Shown: piece by piece, positions 52,596 through 61,131 of the stretch
How the letters are laid out: the number at the start of each line of letters is the position of its first letter
Numbering within the stretch: position 1 is the stretch's first letter
Assembly: GCF_020966755.1 (NCBI RefSeq)
Contig: NZ_JAJKFT010000010.1
Coordinates: 3,126,720 to 3,190,719, forward strand
Length of the DNA stretch: 64,000 bases
Origin: Blastopirellula sediminis
Lineage (GTDB): Bacteria > Planctomycetota > Planctomycetia > Pirellulales > Pirellulaceae
Reading direction: 5' to 3'
Notes under the pieces: generated by a model
The model's database searches: none
The model's input: the letters and a program-made list of their open reading frames with translations, nothing else
Told to the model about the DNA's origin: nothing
Translations under genes and position numbers: made by a program

Positions 52596-54026
52596 ATGGA
52601 TAACTGGATCACCTCGCCCAATCAGGACGTCCTCAATCGTCGTCAGATGCTTTCGCTGACCGGCATGGGGCTCGGTTCGCTCGCGCTCGGTTCGATCTTC
52701 GGCAACACGGCCCAAGCCGCGCCGGCCAATCCGCTATTGCCGAAGGCGCCCCACTTTCCGGCCAAGGCGAAGCACGTCATTCACATCTTCCTGAACGGCG
52801 GTCCGTCGCATGTCGACACCTTCGATCCGAAGCCGAAACTGCAGGAGTGGGCCGGCAAAGAGATCCCGGTCAAACTGAAGACCGAACGTCCGACCGGCGT
52901 CGCCCTTCCCTCGCCTTACAAGTTCCAGCAGTACGGCCAGAGCGGCATCGAAGTGAGCGAGATCTTCTCGAATCTCGGCGAGTGCGTTGACGACATGTGC
53001 TTCATCCGTTCGATGCACGCCAACGTCCCGAACCACGAGCCGTCGCTGCTGCTGATGAACTGCGGCGAAGCCCGCTTGCCGCGGCCGAGTCTCGGTTCGT
53101 GGTTGGTGTACGGGCTCGGTACTGAAAACCAGAATCTGCCGTCCTTCATCTCGATGTGCCCCGGCGGCTATCCGATTCAAGAGTCGCAAAACTGGCAGTC
53201 CGGCTTCCTGCCGGGCGTCTTCCAGGGAACCTACGTCGACACCAAGAACACCGACCTCGAAAAGCTGATCGCCAACGTCCGCAACCAGCGGATGGATCAC
53301 AACGCCCAGGTCCGCCAGCTTGAACTGCTGCGTCAGCTGAACGCTCAGCATCAAGCCGAACGAGGCTCTGACCCGCAGCTCGAATCGCGGATCCAGTCGT
53401 TCGAGCTCGCCTTCCGCATGCAAACCGAAGCGGCCGAAGCGTTCGACGTTTCCCGCGAACCGAAGCACATTCTCGACATGTACGGCGAAGGAACCCAGGC
53501 TCGCCAGATCCTGGTCGCTCGCCGTTTGGTCGAACGGGGCGTCCGCTTCGTCCAGGTTTGGCACGGCCAAGGTCAGCCTTGGGACAACCATGACGACATC
53601 GAAGTGAACCACCGCCGCCTGGCCAAGCAGTGCGATCAGGCGATCGCCGCCTTGCTGAAAGACCTGAAGCAATGCGGTCTGCTGGAAGAGACGCTGGTGC
53701 TCTGCTCCGGCGAGTTCGGCCGCACCCCGACAGTCGAAATGCCGAAGGAAGGCTCCAACGCCGGCAAGATCAACGGCCGCGACCATAACCACTACGGCTT
53801 CACCGCCTGGATGGCTGGCGGCGGCGTCAAAGGAGGCCACGTCCATGGCGCCACCGACGAGTTCGGTTTCGCCGCGGTCGAAGACAAGGTCCACGTCCAC
53901 GACCTGCACGCCACGATCATGAAGCTGATGGGCTTCGACCACGAGAAACTGACCTACCGCTACGCCGGCCGCGACTTCCGCCTGACCGACATTCATGGTC
54001 ACGTGGTCGAGGATATCATCGCCTAG
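52596..54026 (+). CDS. DUF1501 family exported protein (pair 2)
   Basis: 476 aa from ATG 52596, with GAGG ahead. The twin-arginine-like signal RRQMLSLTGMGLGSLALGS starts at residue 15. The DUF1501 core shows KHVIHIFLNGGPSHVDTF, NHEPSLLLMNCGEARLPRPS, GRDHNHYGFTAWMAGGGVKG split by short parts, and HGHVVEDIIA at the end. It lies 32 bases after the cytochrome gene, the second standard pair in this window; it is clearly divergent from the first DUF1501. The end of the gene is followed by repeat copy D. Confidence 0.93.
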   Translation: MDNWITSPNQDVLNRRQMLSLTGMGLGSLALGSIFGNTAQAAPANPLLPKAPHFPAKAKHVIHIFLNGGPSHVDTFDPKPKLQEWAGKEIPVKLKTERPTGVALPSPYKFQQYGQSGIEVSEIFSNLGECVDDMCFIRSMHANVPNHEPSLLLMNCGEARLPRPSLGSWLVYGLGTENQNLPSFISMCPGGYPIQESQNWQSGFLPGVFQGTYVDTKNTDLEKLIANVRNQRMDHNAQVRQLELLRQLNAQHQAERGSDPQLESRIQSFELAFRMQTEAAEAFDVSREPKHILDMYGEGTQARQILVARRLVERGVRFVQVWHGQGQPWDNHDDIEVNHRRLAKQCDQAIAALLKDLKQCGLLEETLVLCSGEFGRTPTVEMPKEGSNAGKINGRDHNHYGFTAWMAGGGVKGGHVHGATDEFGFAAVEDKVHVHDLHATIMKLMGFDHEKLTYRYAGRDFRLTDIHGHVVEDIIA

Positions 54027-54033
54027 CGGCGAA

Positions 54034-54122
54034 ATGCCTAATGACTAAGCTCTAATGTCTAACCGGGAGCGGAATTGCGTCTCGGTCTTCCCTTAGACAT
54101 TGGTCATTAGACATTAGTCATT
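54034..54122. repeat. Inner-module repeat, copy D (no outer arms)
   Basis: An imperfect inverted repeat made only of the 'taatgactaatgtctaa' module: left half 54034-54062, right half 54093-54122 (ttagacattggtcattagac...). This is the same core as in copy C but without the 29-bp outer arms, so the inner module can occur alone. It lies just after the DUF1501 stop. Confidence 0.88.
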
Positions 54123-54365
54123 CCCTGCCCCCGCCATTCGGTTTCCCACACCCAATCAGGTCTCCATCGGCCGGTTGACTAGGGCCCGATCGGCATTAAA
54201 ATCATGAAACCTTCGTTAACCTGCCCTTTCTCGGCTGCAGTAGAGCCGACAGCCGCCGGTTGACGATAAGTAGAGGGAACGGCAATCGCCCGTTCCGCAG
54301 CGAGCTAACCTCTTCGCTCGCTCCAAGTTGGGCTCCGCCCAACCGCCTCAAAACCTGAGAAATAC

Positions 54366-54438
54366 GCCCCCTTCGTCTAGTGGCCCAGGACGTTGGATTC
54401 TCAGTCCAAAAACACGGGTTCGACTCCCGTAGGGGGTA
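54366..54438 (+). tRNA. tRNA-Glu (anticodon CTC)
   Basis: 73 bases. The acceptor stem GCCCCCT pairs with AGGGGGT (G-T at the first pair). The D arm (TCGTCTAGTGG...), the anticodon stem ttgga/tccaa with loop ttctcag (CTC at 34-36), and the T arm with GGTTCGACTCC complete the cloverleaf. The 3' CCA is not encoded. A terminator follows at once. The sequence pattern is typical of bacterial tRNA-Glu. Confidence 0.95.
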
Positions 54439-54447
54439 CTTTTTCCA

Positions 54448-54472
54448 AGCCGCACTTGTGCGGCTTTTTTTA
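54448..54472 (+). terminator. Terminator of tRNA-Glu
   Basis: A 7-bp stem agccgca/tgcggct with a 4-base loop followed by seven T. Confidence 0.93.
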
Positions 54473-54600
54473 TGCGCTCGCAGGCATGCAACTCCACCTC
54501 CCAATCTTCGCTTGAATCTCCCCGTCCGCTCCGGTAGGTTGAGTTCTGATATCTCGCTATATCGCTTTCCTCCCTTCCCTCCTGTCGCTGCGAGACGATC

Positions 54601-55902
54601 ATGCGAACCGTTTCCCCCTTCGCTCTCTTGTTGCTCTTCCTGAACGTCTCGGTCGGTTTGGCGATCGATCCTTGGCGGACGTACTCGCCGCGGAAAGAGC
54701 TGGAGCCGGAGTTCCGCGTGACGTCGGAAGGTCCGGAGGGACAACCGGGCTACGTGATTGAGCATGACGAGCGCGACGCGTTGGATGGCGCCTGGATGCG
54801 GACGTTTCCGATCAAGGGAGGCCAGCACTTTCGATTGTCCGCGTCCGCCAAGCTGGCCGGCGCTTCTTATCCGCGTCGTCAGGCCTACGCCGAAGTTTGG
54901 TTCACCAATGACGACGAGAAGGTCCTGATCGACGACGCGAAGAATCAGTCGCGTCCTTACTTCGCCGCCGAGACCAATACCGACGACGCCGGCTGGACGC
55001 ATTTTGAAGGCGTCTTCCCTGCTCCGCCGTCCGCCACCAAGGCGATCGTCAAGCTCCACCTGCGCTGGGCGCCCAACAGCCGCATCGTTTGGACCCCGGC
55101 GAGCCTTGAGCCCGCCGATCCGCCGCAGCCGCGCAAGGTTCGTCTGGCCGCGATCAATTTTCATCCCCGCGGCGGGAAGACGACCCTCGACAACTGTCGT
55201 CAGTGCGAGCCGTACATCGCCCAGGCCGCCGAGCAGAAAGCGAACCTCGCCGTATTTGGCGAGATCCTGCCAGAGCTCGGCACGCCGCTCACCTTCGAAG
55301 AAGCGGCCGAGCCGATTCCTGGTCCCTGCACCCAACTGCTCGGCACGTACGCCAAGAAGTACGGCCTTTACCTCGTTACCAGCATGCACGAGAAAGCGGA
55401 CCACAAGATCTACAACACCGCCGTCCTGATTGGCCCCGATGGCGAGTTGGTCGGCAAGTATCGCAAGGTCTGTCTGGCCCGCGACGAATATCGCAAAGGC
55501 GTAGCGCCCGGCGACAGTTTTCCGGTCTTCGACACGCCGATCGGTAAGATCGGGATGATGATCTGCTTTGACGTCCACATGCCGGAAGTCGCTCGCGGCC
55601 TCTGCGGAAATGGCGCCGAGATCATCGCGATGCCGATCATGGGGGGCGATCCGAATCTGGCGAAGGCCCGCTGCATCGAGAATCAGGTCTACCTGGTGAC
55701 GTCGACCTACTCGCTCACCCCAGACTGGATGCAGTCCGGCGTCTGGAACCTGGCGGGCGAAATGATCGCCACCGCAACCGAAAAGGATAGCGTCACGGTC
55801 GCCGAAGTCGATCTCGCGCAGCCCTATCTCTGGCGTGCCAATATGGGGCAGTTCCGGACGCGACTGCGTCACGAACGCCCCGGCAATATTCTGCCGGAGT
55901 AA
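54601..55902 (+). CDS. Exported carbon-nitrogen hydrolase (nitrilase superfamily) with N-terminal beta domain
   Basis: 433 aa with a signal peptide (MRTVSPFALLLLFLNVSVGLA). Residues 25-170 look like a carbohydrate-binding-type beta-sandwich. The nitrilase domain covers 178-433, with the catalytic triad E221 (FGEILPE), K289 (GKYRKVCL) and C322 (MMICFDVHMPE). It hydrolyses a C-N bond of an unknown amide or nitrile, probably outside the cytoplasm. It appears to be monocistronic. Confidence 0.9.
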   Translation: MRTVSPFALLLLFLNVSVGLAIDPWRTYSPRKELEPEFRVTSEGPEGQPGYVIEHDERDALDGAWMRTFPIKGGQHFRLSASAKLAGASYPRRQAYAEVWFTNDDEKVLIDDAKNQSRPYFAAETNTDDAGWTHFEGVFPAPPSATKAIVKLHLRWAPNSRIVWTPASLEPADPPQPRKVRLAAINFHPRGGKTTLDNCRQCEPYIAQAAEQKANLAVFGEILPELGTPLTFEEAAEPIPGPCTQLLGTYAKKYGLYLVTSMHEKADHKIYNTAVLIGPDGELVGKYRKVCLARDEYRKGVAPGDSFPVFDTPIGKIGMMICFDVHMPEVARGLCGNGAEIIAMPIMGGDPNLAKARCIENQVYLVTSTYSLTPDWMQSGVWNLAGEMIATATEKDSVTVAEVDLAQPYLWRANMGQFRTRLRHERPGNILPE

Positions 55903-55906
55903 CGCC

Positions 55907-56311
55907 TCACTCGTTCTCGTCGCCTCGCTGCTCTTCTAACGTTGGGCCGTGACTTACCTTGACCACGCCGACCAACCCCAAGAACGCGCAGCAGGCCGCA
56001 ACGCCAATCAGCAGCGGCTTCGGCTCGGTCGGAAAGAGGAGGAAGAAGCCCTTTCCTTTGATCAGCGCCGAATAGCTCGAAACGCAGAACGGAAAAAGGT
56101 AGAGCCGGAAGATCACCCAGCGGTCGAGCGCCTGGTCTCTTTGCGCCGCTGCCAGGTTGAGGGCGAAGCCAATCAGAATGGCGATCCCCACTGACGAAAG
56201 CCATAGTTCCGGCGATGGCTCGAAATGCTGCAGAACGATCGCGAAATACCAAACCAGGTAACACCAGAGAATGAGCTTGGTCGGTTGAAGTTCCGCAAAG
56301 TATTTCTTCAT
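55907..56311 (-). CDS. Small polytopic membrane protein of unknown function
   Basis: 134 aa with about four hydrophobic segments: KLILWCYLVWYFAIVLQHF, WLSSVGIAILIGFALNLA, WVIFRLYLFPFCVSSYSAL and LLIGVAACCAFLGLVGVV. An acidic C-terminal tail (EEQRGDENE) ends it. No family is recognised. Its stop is four bases from that of the convergent nitrilase gene. Confidence 0.7.
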   Translation of the reverse strand: MKKYFAELQPTKLILWCYLVWYFAIVLQHFEPSPELWLSSVGIAILIGFALNLAAAQRDQALDRWVIFRLYLFPFCVSSYSALIKGKGFFLLFPTEPKPLLIGVAACCAFLGLVGVVKVSHGPTLEEQRGDENE

Positions 56312-56392
56312 ACGGCCGTCATCGCAACTCGCAAAGAAGGATGCTCACGTCCGGGGATAGCGGAACTTCGCGGGGCGACGCGCTTCGCGAAA

Positions 56393-56962
56393 TTAATCGT
56401 CCAATCCATCCAAGTCGTCATCGTCGTCGTCATCATCGTCCGACTTGCCACCCAGGACGTCTTCGACCACCACTTCGATCATCGCCGGTTGAATGATAAA
56501 GAACTTGGCGATCTCCACGTTCATCTTCTGCGATAACCCACTGATCAGCGGATCGTTCACCAGGTTGACCCCCGGCGGGCGCAGCGCAAACTCGACGTAC
56601 GGGCTCTCTTCAATCTGGGCGAGTCCGGCGATGTGCCGGATCAGACGCTCGTGCCACTCGGAATCGGCTTGCAGTTTTTCGGACTTCGCCAGCTTGTTGC
56701 GCAGCTGCATGATCGCGTTGGCCAACAGTAGAAAGGAGGCCTGCTTCACGGTGTCGGGGTCGAGCGCTTCAAGTTGCTGGTCCGAGAGGGACTCGTCGAT
56801 GATGCTGGGGACGAAGCTCATCAGAAAGAGTTCGATATAGTGGTCGATCGCGTCGATCCGGACCCCCTCAAACTCACCGCTCCGCAAGGCGTTGACCGCG
56901 TCACGGAGCGCCATGATCGGTTCGCCAACCTTTTCTCCGCCAAGTTCCCAGCGATTCGTCAT
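56393..56962 (-). CDS. Helical protein of unknown function with poly-Asp tail
   Basis: 189 aa, mostly alpha-helical by composition (DAIDHYIELFLMSFVPSIID; ASFLLLANAIMQLRNKLAKS), with no signal peptide. The last residues contain nine consecutive Asp (DDDDDDDDD) followed by LDGLDD. Acidic tails of this kind can bind metal or basic proteins. No enzymatic motif is seen and no family recognised. The gene stands alone on the minus strand. Confidence 0.7.
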   Translation of the reverse strand: MTNRWELGGEKVGEPIMALRDAVNALRSGEFEGVRIDAIDHYIELFLMSFVPSIIDESLSDQQLEALDPDTVKQASFLLLANAIMQLRNKLAKSEKLQADSEWHERLIRHIAGLAQIEESPYVEFALRPPGVNLVNDPLISGLSQKMNVEIAKFFIIQPAMIEVVVEDVLGGKSDDDDDDDDDLDGLDD

Positions 56963-57064
56963 GATCGTTCCGTTGCCGAAAAAAAGGAGCCTGGGGCGAT
57001 TCTACCGGAACCCCGGACGAGATCGCCAGTCGACTTTCGGCGAGCCGGCCCAAAGCCCTCCCCC

Positions 57065-58663
57065 TCACTTTTGCGGGACAAAGCGATTCCCGTCAATCGT
57101 CACGTTGGTGCATCCGTCAGCGTCGATCTCTTGCGCCGCGCCGCTGAACGTATTTCCCTGGATCACAATCTGGCCTCCGCCTGGGTGGCACTTGATCGCA
57201 AACTCGGCATGGTCTCCGCTGACGAAGATGTTGTCGCGGACGATCACGTTGCCGTATTTCCCCCCCGCCTCATGCGTCGTGAAATAGAGCTCCGGATAGG
57301 TTTCGTAGTCGCCGGTGACGAACGACCTACGTCCTCGCTGCGGCGACGGTTCGCACTTGGTCGTGTTGTTGACGAAGACGTTGTTGGCCAATACGAAGTT
57401 GGTCGGCTGATTGATCCAGCTGCCGCGGCCGCCGTTGCGAAACGTATTTCCCGTGATCACGACGTCGCGGCATGACTTCTCGACGCTGATCACACGCGAA
57501 CCATTGGTCCCGTCGACCGTGTTGCCGCTGATCACCGCGTTCTGGCAATACTCGGCCAAAAAGAAGGCGCCCATCCGCGAGCCGAGAATCTGGTTCGCGG
57601 TAAAGACGACGTTGCGGCAATATTGAATGTGCATCGTGTCGCCGAGCGCGCTGAGCTGACAGCCCCGCACGATCACGTCGTTGCAGTGAACGAAATCAAA
57701 CGCTCCCTTGCCCGGTCCGCTGCCGCTCGGCGCATACAACGCCAAATGGGCCCGGAAGAGATCCGTAATCATCTTCAGCTTGGCGCCCCCGTCGCTGGCG
57801 AACTTGATCGGCTCGCCGTGCGGCTCTAAGGCGATGCGAATAAACTCCGGCTGACTGTCGACGATGAAATATTGTCGCCCGCGGACCAAATTCGTCGGCA
57901 GCGTGTCGCCATAGAAACAGACGCACCCTTTCCCTCGTTCGCTGGTCGGCGTGACGGCGAGCGGCTTCGCATTGTCGAGCCAGACGCGGTCCTCCCCCTG
58001 TTTCATGGTCAGGGAAGTCCGAATCAGATCCCGCGGAAAATACTTCGCCGCCATCTGCTGCTGTTCGGCCGAAAAATCTTCCGGCCAGACGGTGATCTGC
58101 CAGAGGAGACCGTAGTCCCACATGAACTTGCCGCTGCGGATCAGCCGGCAACCTTCCAGCGTAACGCCGCTCGCTCCTTGCACGGTTACGACCGCGCCGG
58201 CGACGTCGCTTGATTGGATATTGGCGAACCGCAGGTTCTCGCTTTGTCCCTCTTTGCTGCTGCTGATCACGATCGGCCGCGAGTTGGCCTGCGGCTCCCA
58301 GACGTTGTCGCTCCGATCGAGGTCAAAGACGTGCCCGACGAACTTGCCCCCTTCCCACGAAAAGTTGCGGAGGTCAGTCCCGGTAAACATCACGCCGCGA
58401 TGGCCCGGCAGCGACTCCGGAAAGCGAAACTCCGCGCCTCGCGCGACCACCGCCAAGTCCGACTTCAGCACGATCGGCGACGCGCCATCCAGCCGATAAA
58501 CGCCCGGCGGGATCGTCACGACCTCCCCTGCCCCGGCGTCACGAAACAGCGCCTCTAGCGTCTCCCGATCATCCGCTGAGAGCCGAGCAGGAATGAGCAA
58601 CGTCCAAACGCCGAACAGGAGAGCCGCGGCAAACAGCGCGGAAGGAGAAAGCAGGCGAGTCAT
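57065..58663 (-). CDS. Exported right-handed parallel beta-helix protein (pectate-lyase-like)
   Basis: 532 aa with a signal peptide (MTRLLSPSALFAAALLFGVW). The start of the mature chain (GAGEVVTIPPGVYRLDG) is the usual beta-helix/pectin-lyase cap. The C-terminal half has a regular pattern of turns: NVVFTANQILGS, NAVISGNTVDGTNG, DVVITGNTFRNGG, NFVLANNVFVNN, NVIVRDNIFVSG, QIVIQGNTFSG, each about 22-26 residues. It probably binds or cleaves an acidic polysaccharide; no catalytic residues can be asserted. Confidence 0.87.
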   Translation of the reverse strand: MTRLLSPSALFAAALLFGVWTLLIPARLSADDRETLEALFRDAGAGEVVTIPPGVYRLDGASPIVLKSDLAVVARGAEFRFPESLPGHRGVMFTGTDLRNFSWEGGKFVGHVFDLDRSDNVWEPQANSRPIVISSSKEGQSENLRFANIQSSDVAGAVVTVQGASGVTLEGCRLIRSGKFMWDYGLLWQITVWPEDFSAEQQQMAAKYFPRDLIRTSLTMKQGEDRVWLDNAKPLAVTPTSERGKGCVCFYGDTLPTNLVRGRQYFIVDSQPEFIRIALEPHGEPIKFASDGGAKLKMITDLFRAHLALYAPSGSGPGKGAFDFVHCNDVIVRGCQLSALGDTMHIQYCRNVVFTANQILGSRMGAFFLAEYCQNAVISGNTVDGTNGSRVISVEKSCRDVVITGNTFRNGGRGSWINQPTNFVLANNVFVNNTTKCEPSPQRGRRSFVTGDYETYPELYFTTHEAGGKYGNVIVRDNIFVSGDHAEFAIKCHPGGGQIVIQGNTFSGAAQEIDADGCTNVTIDGNRFVPQK

Positions 58664-58896
58664 AGGGCGGCGAACTCACAAAGGCGGGGCGGCGAACATC
58701 GAGCGGGGCAACTTTACGCAAACCCTCTACTCTAATCCCCAGCCGCATCTCTCGCCACGCAACGGCGGCGGCTCTGTCCTCTGCCCCGGCGCGTCGTAAA
58801 ACTATTTCCTCTCCCCGGCAACTCTTGGTAGAGTAATCAACATCAGCAGGGTCGGATGTTTTAGCCATGGTCGGCTTGGTTCTGAGGAGCTTGGCC

Positions 58897-59622
58897 ATGA
58901 CAGCGCCTACCGTGCGAGATTTGCGACGCCAGTGGAAGCCTTGCAAAGAGCGGCTCAGTCAGCGGAGTGGGGAGCATCCCACCAACATCCGCTTTCATCG
59001 CGCTTGCAGTTGGTTGCAGCGGGCTGAGCAAATCGCCGCGGACGACGATCTTGATCTGGCGATTCTCAGCCAGTGGGTCGCTTTCAATGCGCTCTACGGT
59101 CAGTGGGATGGCGCCGAGCGCGAGCCGGTCGCCGACATCCTCTGCTGGCGTCACTTTCTAGAGCGAATGTTAGAACTGGACGAGAGCCGCTTCGTCGTCG
59201 ACGTGTTGATGGAGCACAAGCCGCTCGTGATGTCGATCTTTGACGACGAGTTTCTCAGCCGCTACTTTTGGCAAGAGCCGTCATGCGAGCGGGCCGGCAA
59301 GTCGAAGCGGACGAAGTTCGAATCGCGGACCTGGTACTTGGATGGTTCCTGGAGGCTGATCCTCGAGAAGCTGATGGATCGAATCTATTTCCTCCGCTGC
59401 CAATTGGTACACGGGGCGGCAACCTACAACAGTTCCCTCAATCGAACCGCCGCTCGCCACTGTGCCTGGATGATGGATCACCTGTTGCGAGCGTTCCTCC
59501 AGGTCTGGATCGAACATGGCTCCGGCGAAGACTGGGGCATCCTCTGCTACCCGCCGCTCCGGTCGCAACTCGAAGACGATTCGCAGCGCGGAACGCCGAC
59601 GCTTCGCAACGGACGAACATAA
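58897..59622 (+). CDS. Apea-like HEPN domain protein
   Basis: 241 aa from ATG 58897, with GAGGAG ahead. The first helices include LDLAILSQWVAFNALYGQW, the W-x-AFNALY motif of Apea-type HEPN proteins. Near the end RIYFLRCQLVHGA gives the R-x4-H pair (R167, H172) that in active HEPN proteins forms an RNase site. The protein is a single domain with no NTase or nuclease partner nearby. HEPN proteins are common in toxin-antitoxin and defence systems, but this one may be something else. Confidence 0.75.
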   Translation: MTAPTVRDLRRQWKPCKERLSQRSGEHPTNIRFHRACSWLQRAEQIAADDDLDLAILSQWVAFNALYGQWDGAEREPVADILCWRHFLERMLELDESRFVVDVLMEHKPLVMSIFDDEFLSRYFWQEPSCERAGKSKRTKFESRTWYLDGSWRLILEKLMDRIYFLRCQLVHGAATYNSSLNRTAARHCAWMMDHLLRAFLQVWIEHGSGEDWGILCYPPLRSQLEDDSQRGTPTLRNGRT

Positions 59623-59656
59623 AACCATTCGCCCCCCTCTCCACTCTCCCCTCCGC

Positions 59657-59683
59657 CACTAGCCCGCAGCGCAAGCAAGGGAA
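59657..59683. repeat. Solo outer arm of the repeat family, copy E
   Basis: cactagcccgcagcgcaagc followed by aagggaaag is an unpaired, slightly mutated left arm. It lies 35 bases after the stop of the HEPN-like gene; no complementary arm is seen within 250 bases. Confidence 0.8.
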
Positions 59684-59913
59684 AGCGTCCCCCATTCCCA
59701 ACAGCGCCCAGCGGTGTGGCGCCGCTTGACCAAGTAGTCGACATCAATCCCGCCCCGCCGATTAAATTTGACGCCCCCCTTACTCAGCCAATATCTTTGG
59801 ACAGAGACAACCAGGACGATAGCTGGTTCTCGTCCACAGAAGGCGATCCGCCGCCGCAACTTATCCGCAGCTCAGTCGAGCCCGAATGATTCAGCGGACC
59901 GGAGATTCTTGCC

Positions 59914-60867
59914 ATGAAAAGTTTGCTTCATGCGCTGCTTGCGATCGCCGCGCTCGGCTTGAGCGGTTCGCTTTCCCAAGCCGGCGAAGCGAATGATCTC
60001 ACCGATCATTCCCAGGAGGTCCTGACGGTTCCGCCGGTTTCCAGCGGCGCCCCCGCGCCAGGCAAACGGGTGGCGATCACGTCGCCAGAATACGCCGGGA
60101 CCGAAGTGCGTCATTACGTCTACCTTCCTCCGGATTGGGAGAAGAACCGTTCGACGCCGATCATTTTTGAGTACACCGGCAACTACTATCCCGCGAGCGG
60201 TTCGACCGGGCGACCCGAAGACGCCGCTTTGGGCTACGGCCTCTCCGGCGGTCGTTACATTTGGGTGTCGCTCCCTTACGTCAACCAGCAGGGAACCGCC
60301 AACGAGCCGACCTGGTGGGGAGACGAAGCGGCGACCATTCAATACGCCAAGGTCAATGTCCCCCGGATCATCCAGCAGTTCGGCGCCGACCCCAACGCCG
60401 TCTTTCTCTGCGGATTTTCTCGCGGCGCCATCGGGGTCAACTATCTCGGTCTGCATGATGACGAGATCGCCAAACTCTGGACCGCCTTCGTCACGCACGA
60501 TCATTTTGATGGCGCTAGAGCATGGGTAAAACCGTGGGGCTCGCCACTAGACGCCTATCGTGAAAGCGCGCGACAGCGCCTAGCGAGAGTCGCTGGCCGT
60601 CCCTATTGGGTCAGCCAGAACGGCAGCATTCGAGAGACGCAAGCGTTCGTCCAATCGGCTGTCGCCAACTCCGACAATTTCCACTTCGCCGAAATCAACG
60701 CAACAGAAATCCTCGGCAGCTTCCCCAACGCAACCGCCAAGTCCGCGCACACCGACCGCTGGCTGCTCAAACCAAGCCGATATCGAAGCGAAGTGTGGAC
60801 TTGGATGAACAAGGTGGAGAAAAGCGGAAAGCGGAAAGCGGAAAGCGGACAAGAACCAAAACACTAG
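59914..60867 (+). CDS. Exported alpha/beta-hydrolase whose last residues come from a repeat
   Basis: 317 aa with a signal peptide (MKSLLHALLAIAALGLSGSLS). The nucleophile elbow is GFSRGA with S169, and HTDRW is a likely catalytic-His region. The core fold covers about 65-290. The last codons are not part of the fold: VEKSGKRKAESG is coded by 'gcggaaa' tandem units, and the final His and stop (cac tag) are bases of repeat arm F. The ancestral end of the gene has evidently been replaced by repeat DNA. Confidence 0.82.
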   Translation: MKSLLHALLAIAALGLSGSLSQAGEANDLTDHSQEVLTVPPVSSGAPAPGKRVAITSPEYAGTEVRHYVYLPPDWEKNRSTPIIFEYTGNYYPASGSTGRPEDAALGYGLSGGRYIWVSLPYVNQQGTANEPTWWGDEAATIQYAKVNVPRIIQQFGADPNAVFLCGFSRGAIGVNYLGLHDDEIAKLWTAFVTHDHFDGARAWVKPWGSPLDAYRESARQRLARVAGRPYWVSQNGSIRETQAFVQSAVANSDNFHFAEINATEILGSFPNATAKSAHTDRWLLKPSRYRSEVWTWMNKVEKSGKRKAESGQEPKH

Positions 60868-61089
60868 CCCGAGGCGCAAGCCGAGGGAATGCGCACGCAA
60901 GCAAATGACGAATGCCGAAGCTCGAATGACGAATCAAGCACGAAGTCGCGAATGACGAATGTGCCCCCCCAAAAAAACACTAACCCGAGGCGCAAGCCGA
61001 GGGAATGCGGTCGAGAAGAAAAGCGGAAAGCGGAGAGCTGAAAGCGGACAAGAAGCAAAACACTAGCCCGCAGCGCCTGCAAGGGAATG
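60816..61089. repeat. Cluster of repeat arms (copies F, G, H) with 'gcggaaa' and 'gacgaatg' modules
   Basis: Three same-direction arms: F 60862-60891, G 60977-61006 (both of the 'cccgaggcgcaagccgag' subtype) and H 61061-61089 (the 'cccgcagcgc' subtype). Between F and G lie several 'atgacgaatg' units from the copy A core (about 60903-60960). 'agcggaaagcgg' tandem units precede F and H. It is a compound, partly degenerate array rather than a CRISPR, because spacers and repeat lengths are irregular. Confidence 0.88.
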
Positions 61090-61131
61090 CGTCCAACCAT
61101 CAAAAAACGCCCGCACCCCTCCCCTCCCCCA

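Noticed and set aside
54366-54438. tRNA-Glu as an integration site for a mobile element
   Set aside because: No integrase gene and no duplicate of the tRNA 3' end was found in the window.
60816-61089. CRISPR-like array
   Set aside because: The repeats are few, unequal in length and subtype, spacers are irregular and partly repeated, and no cas genes are present.
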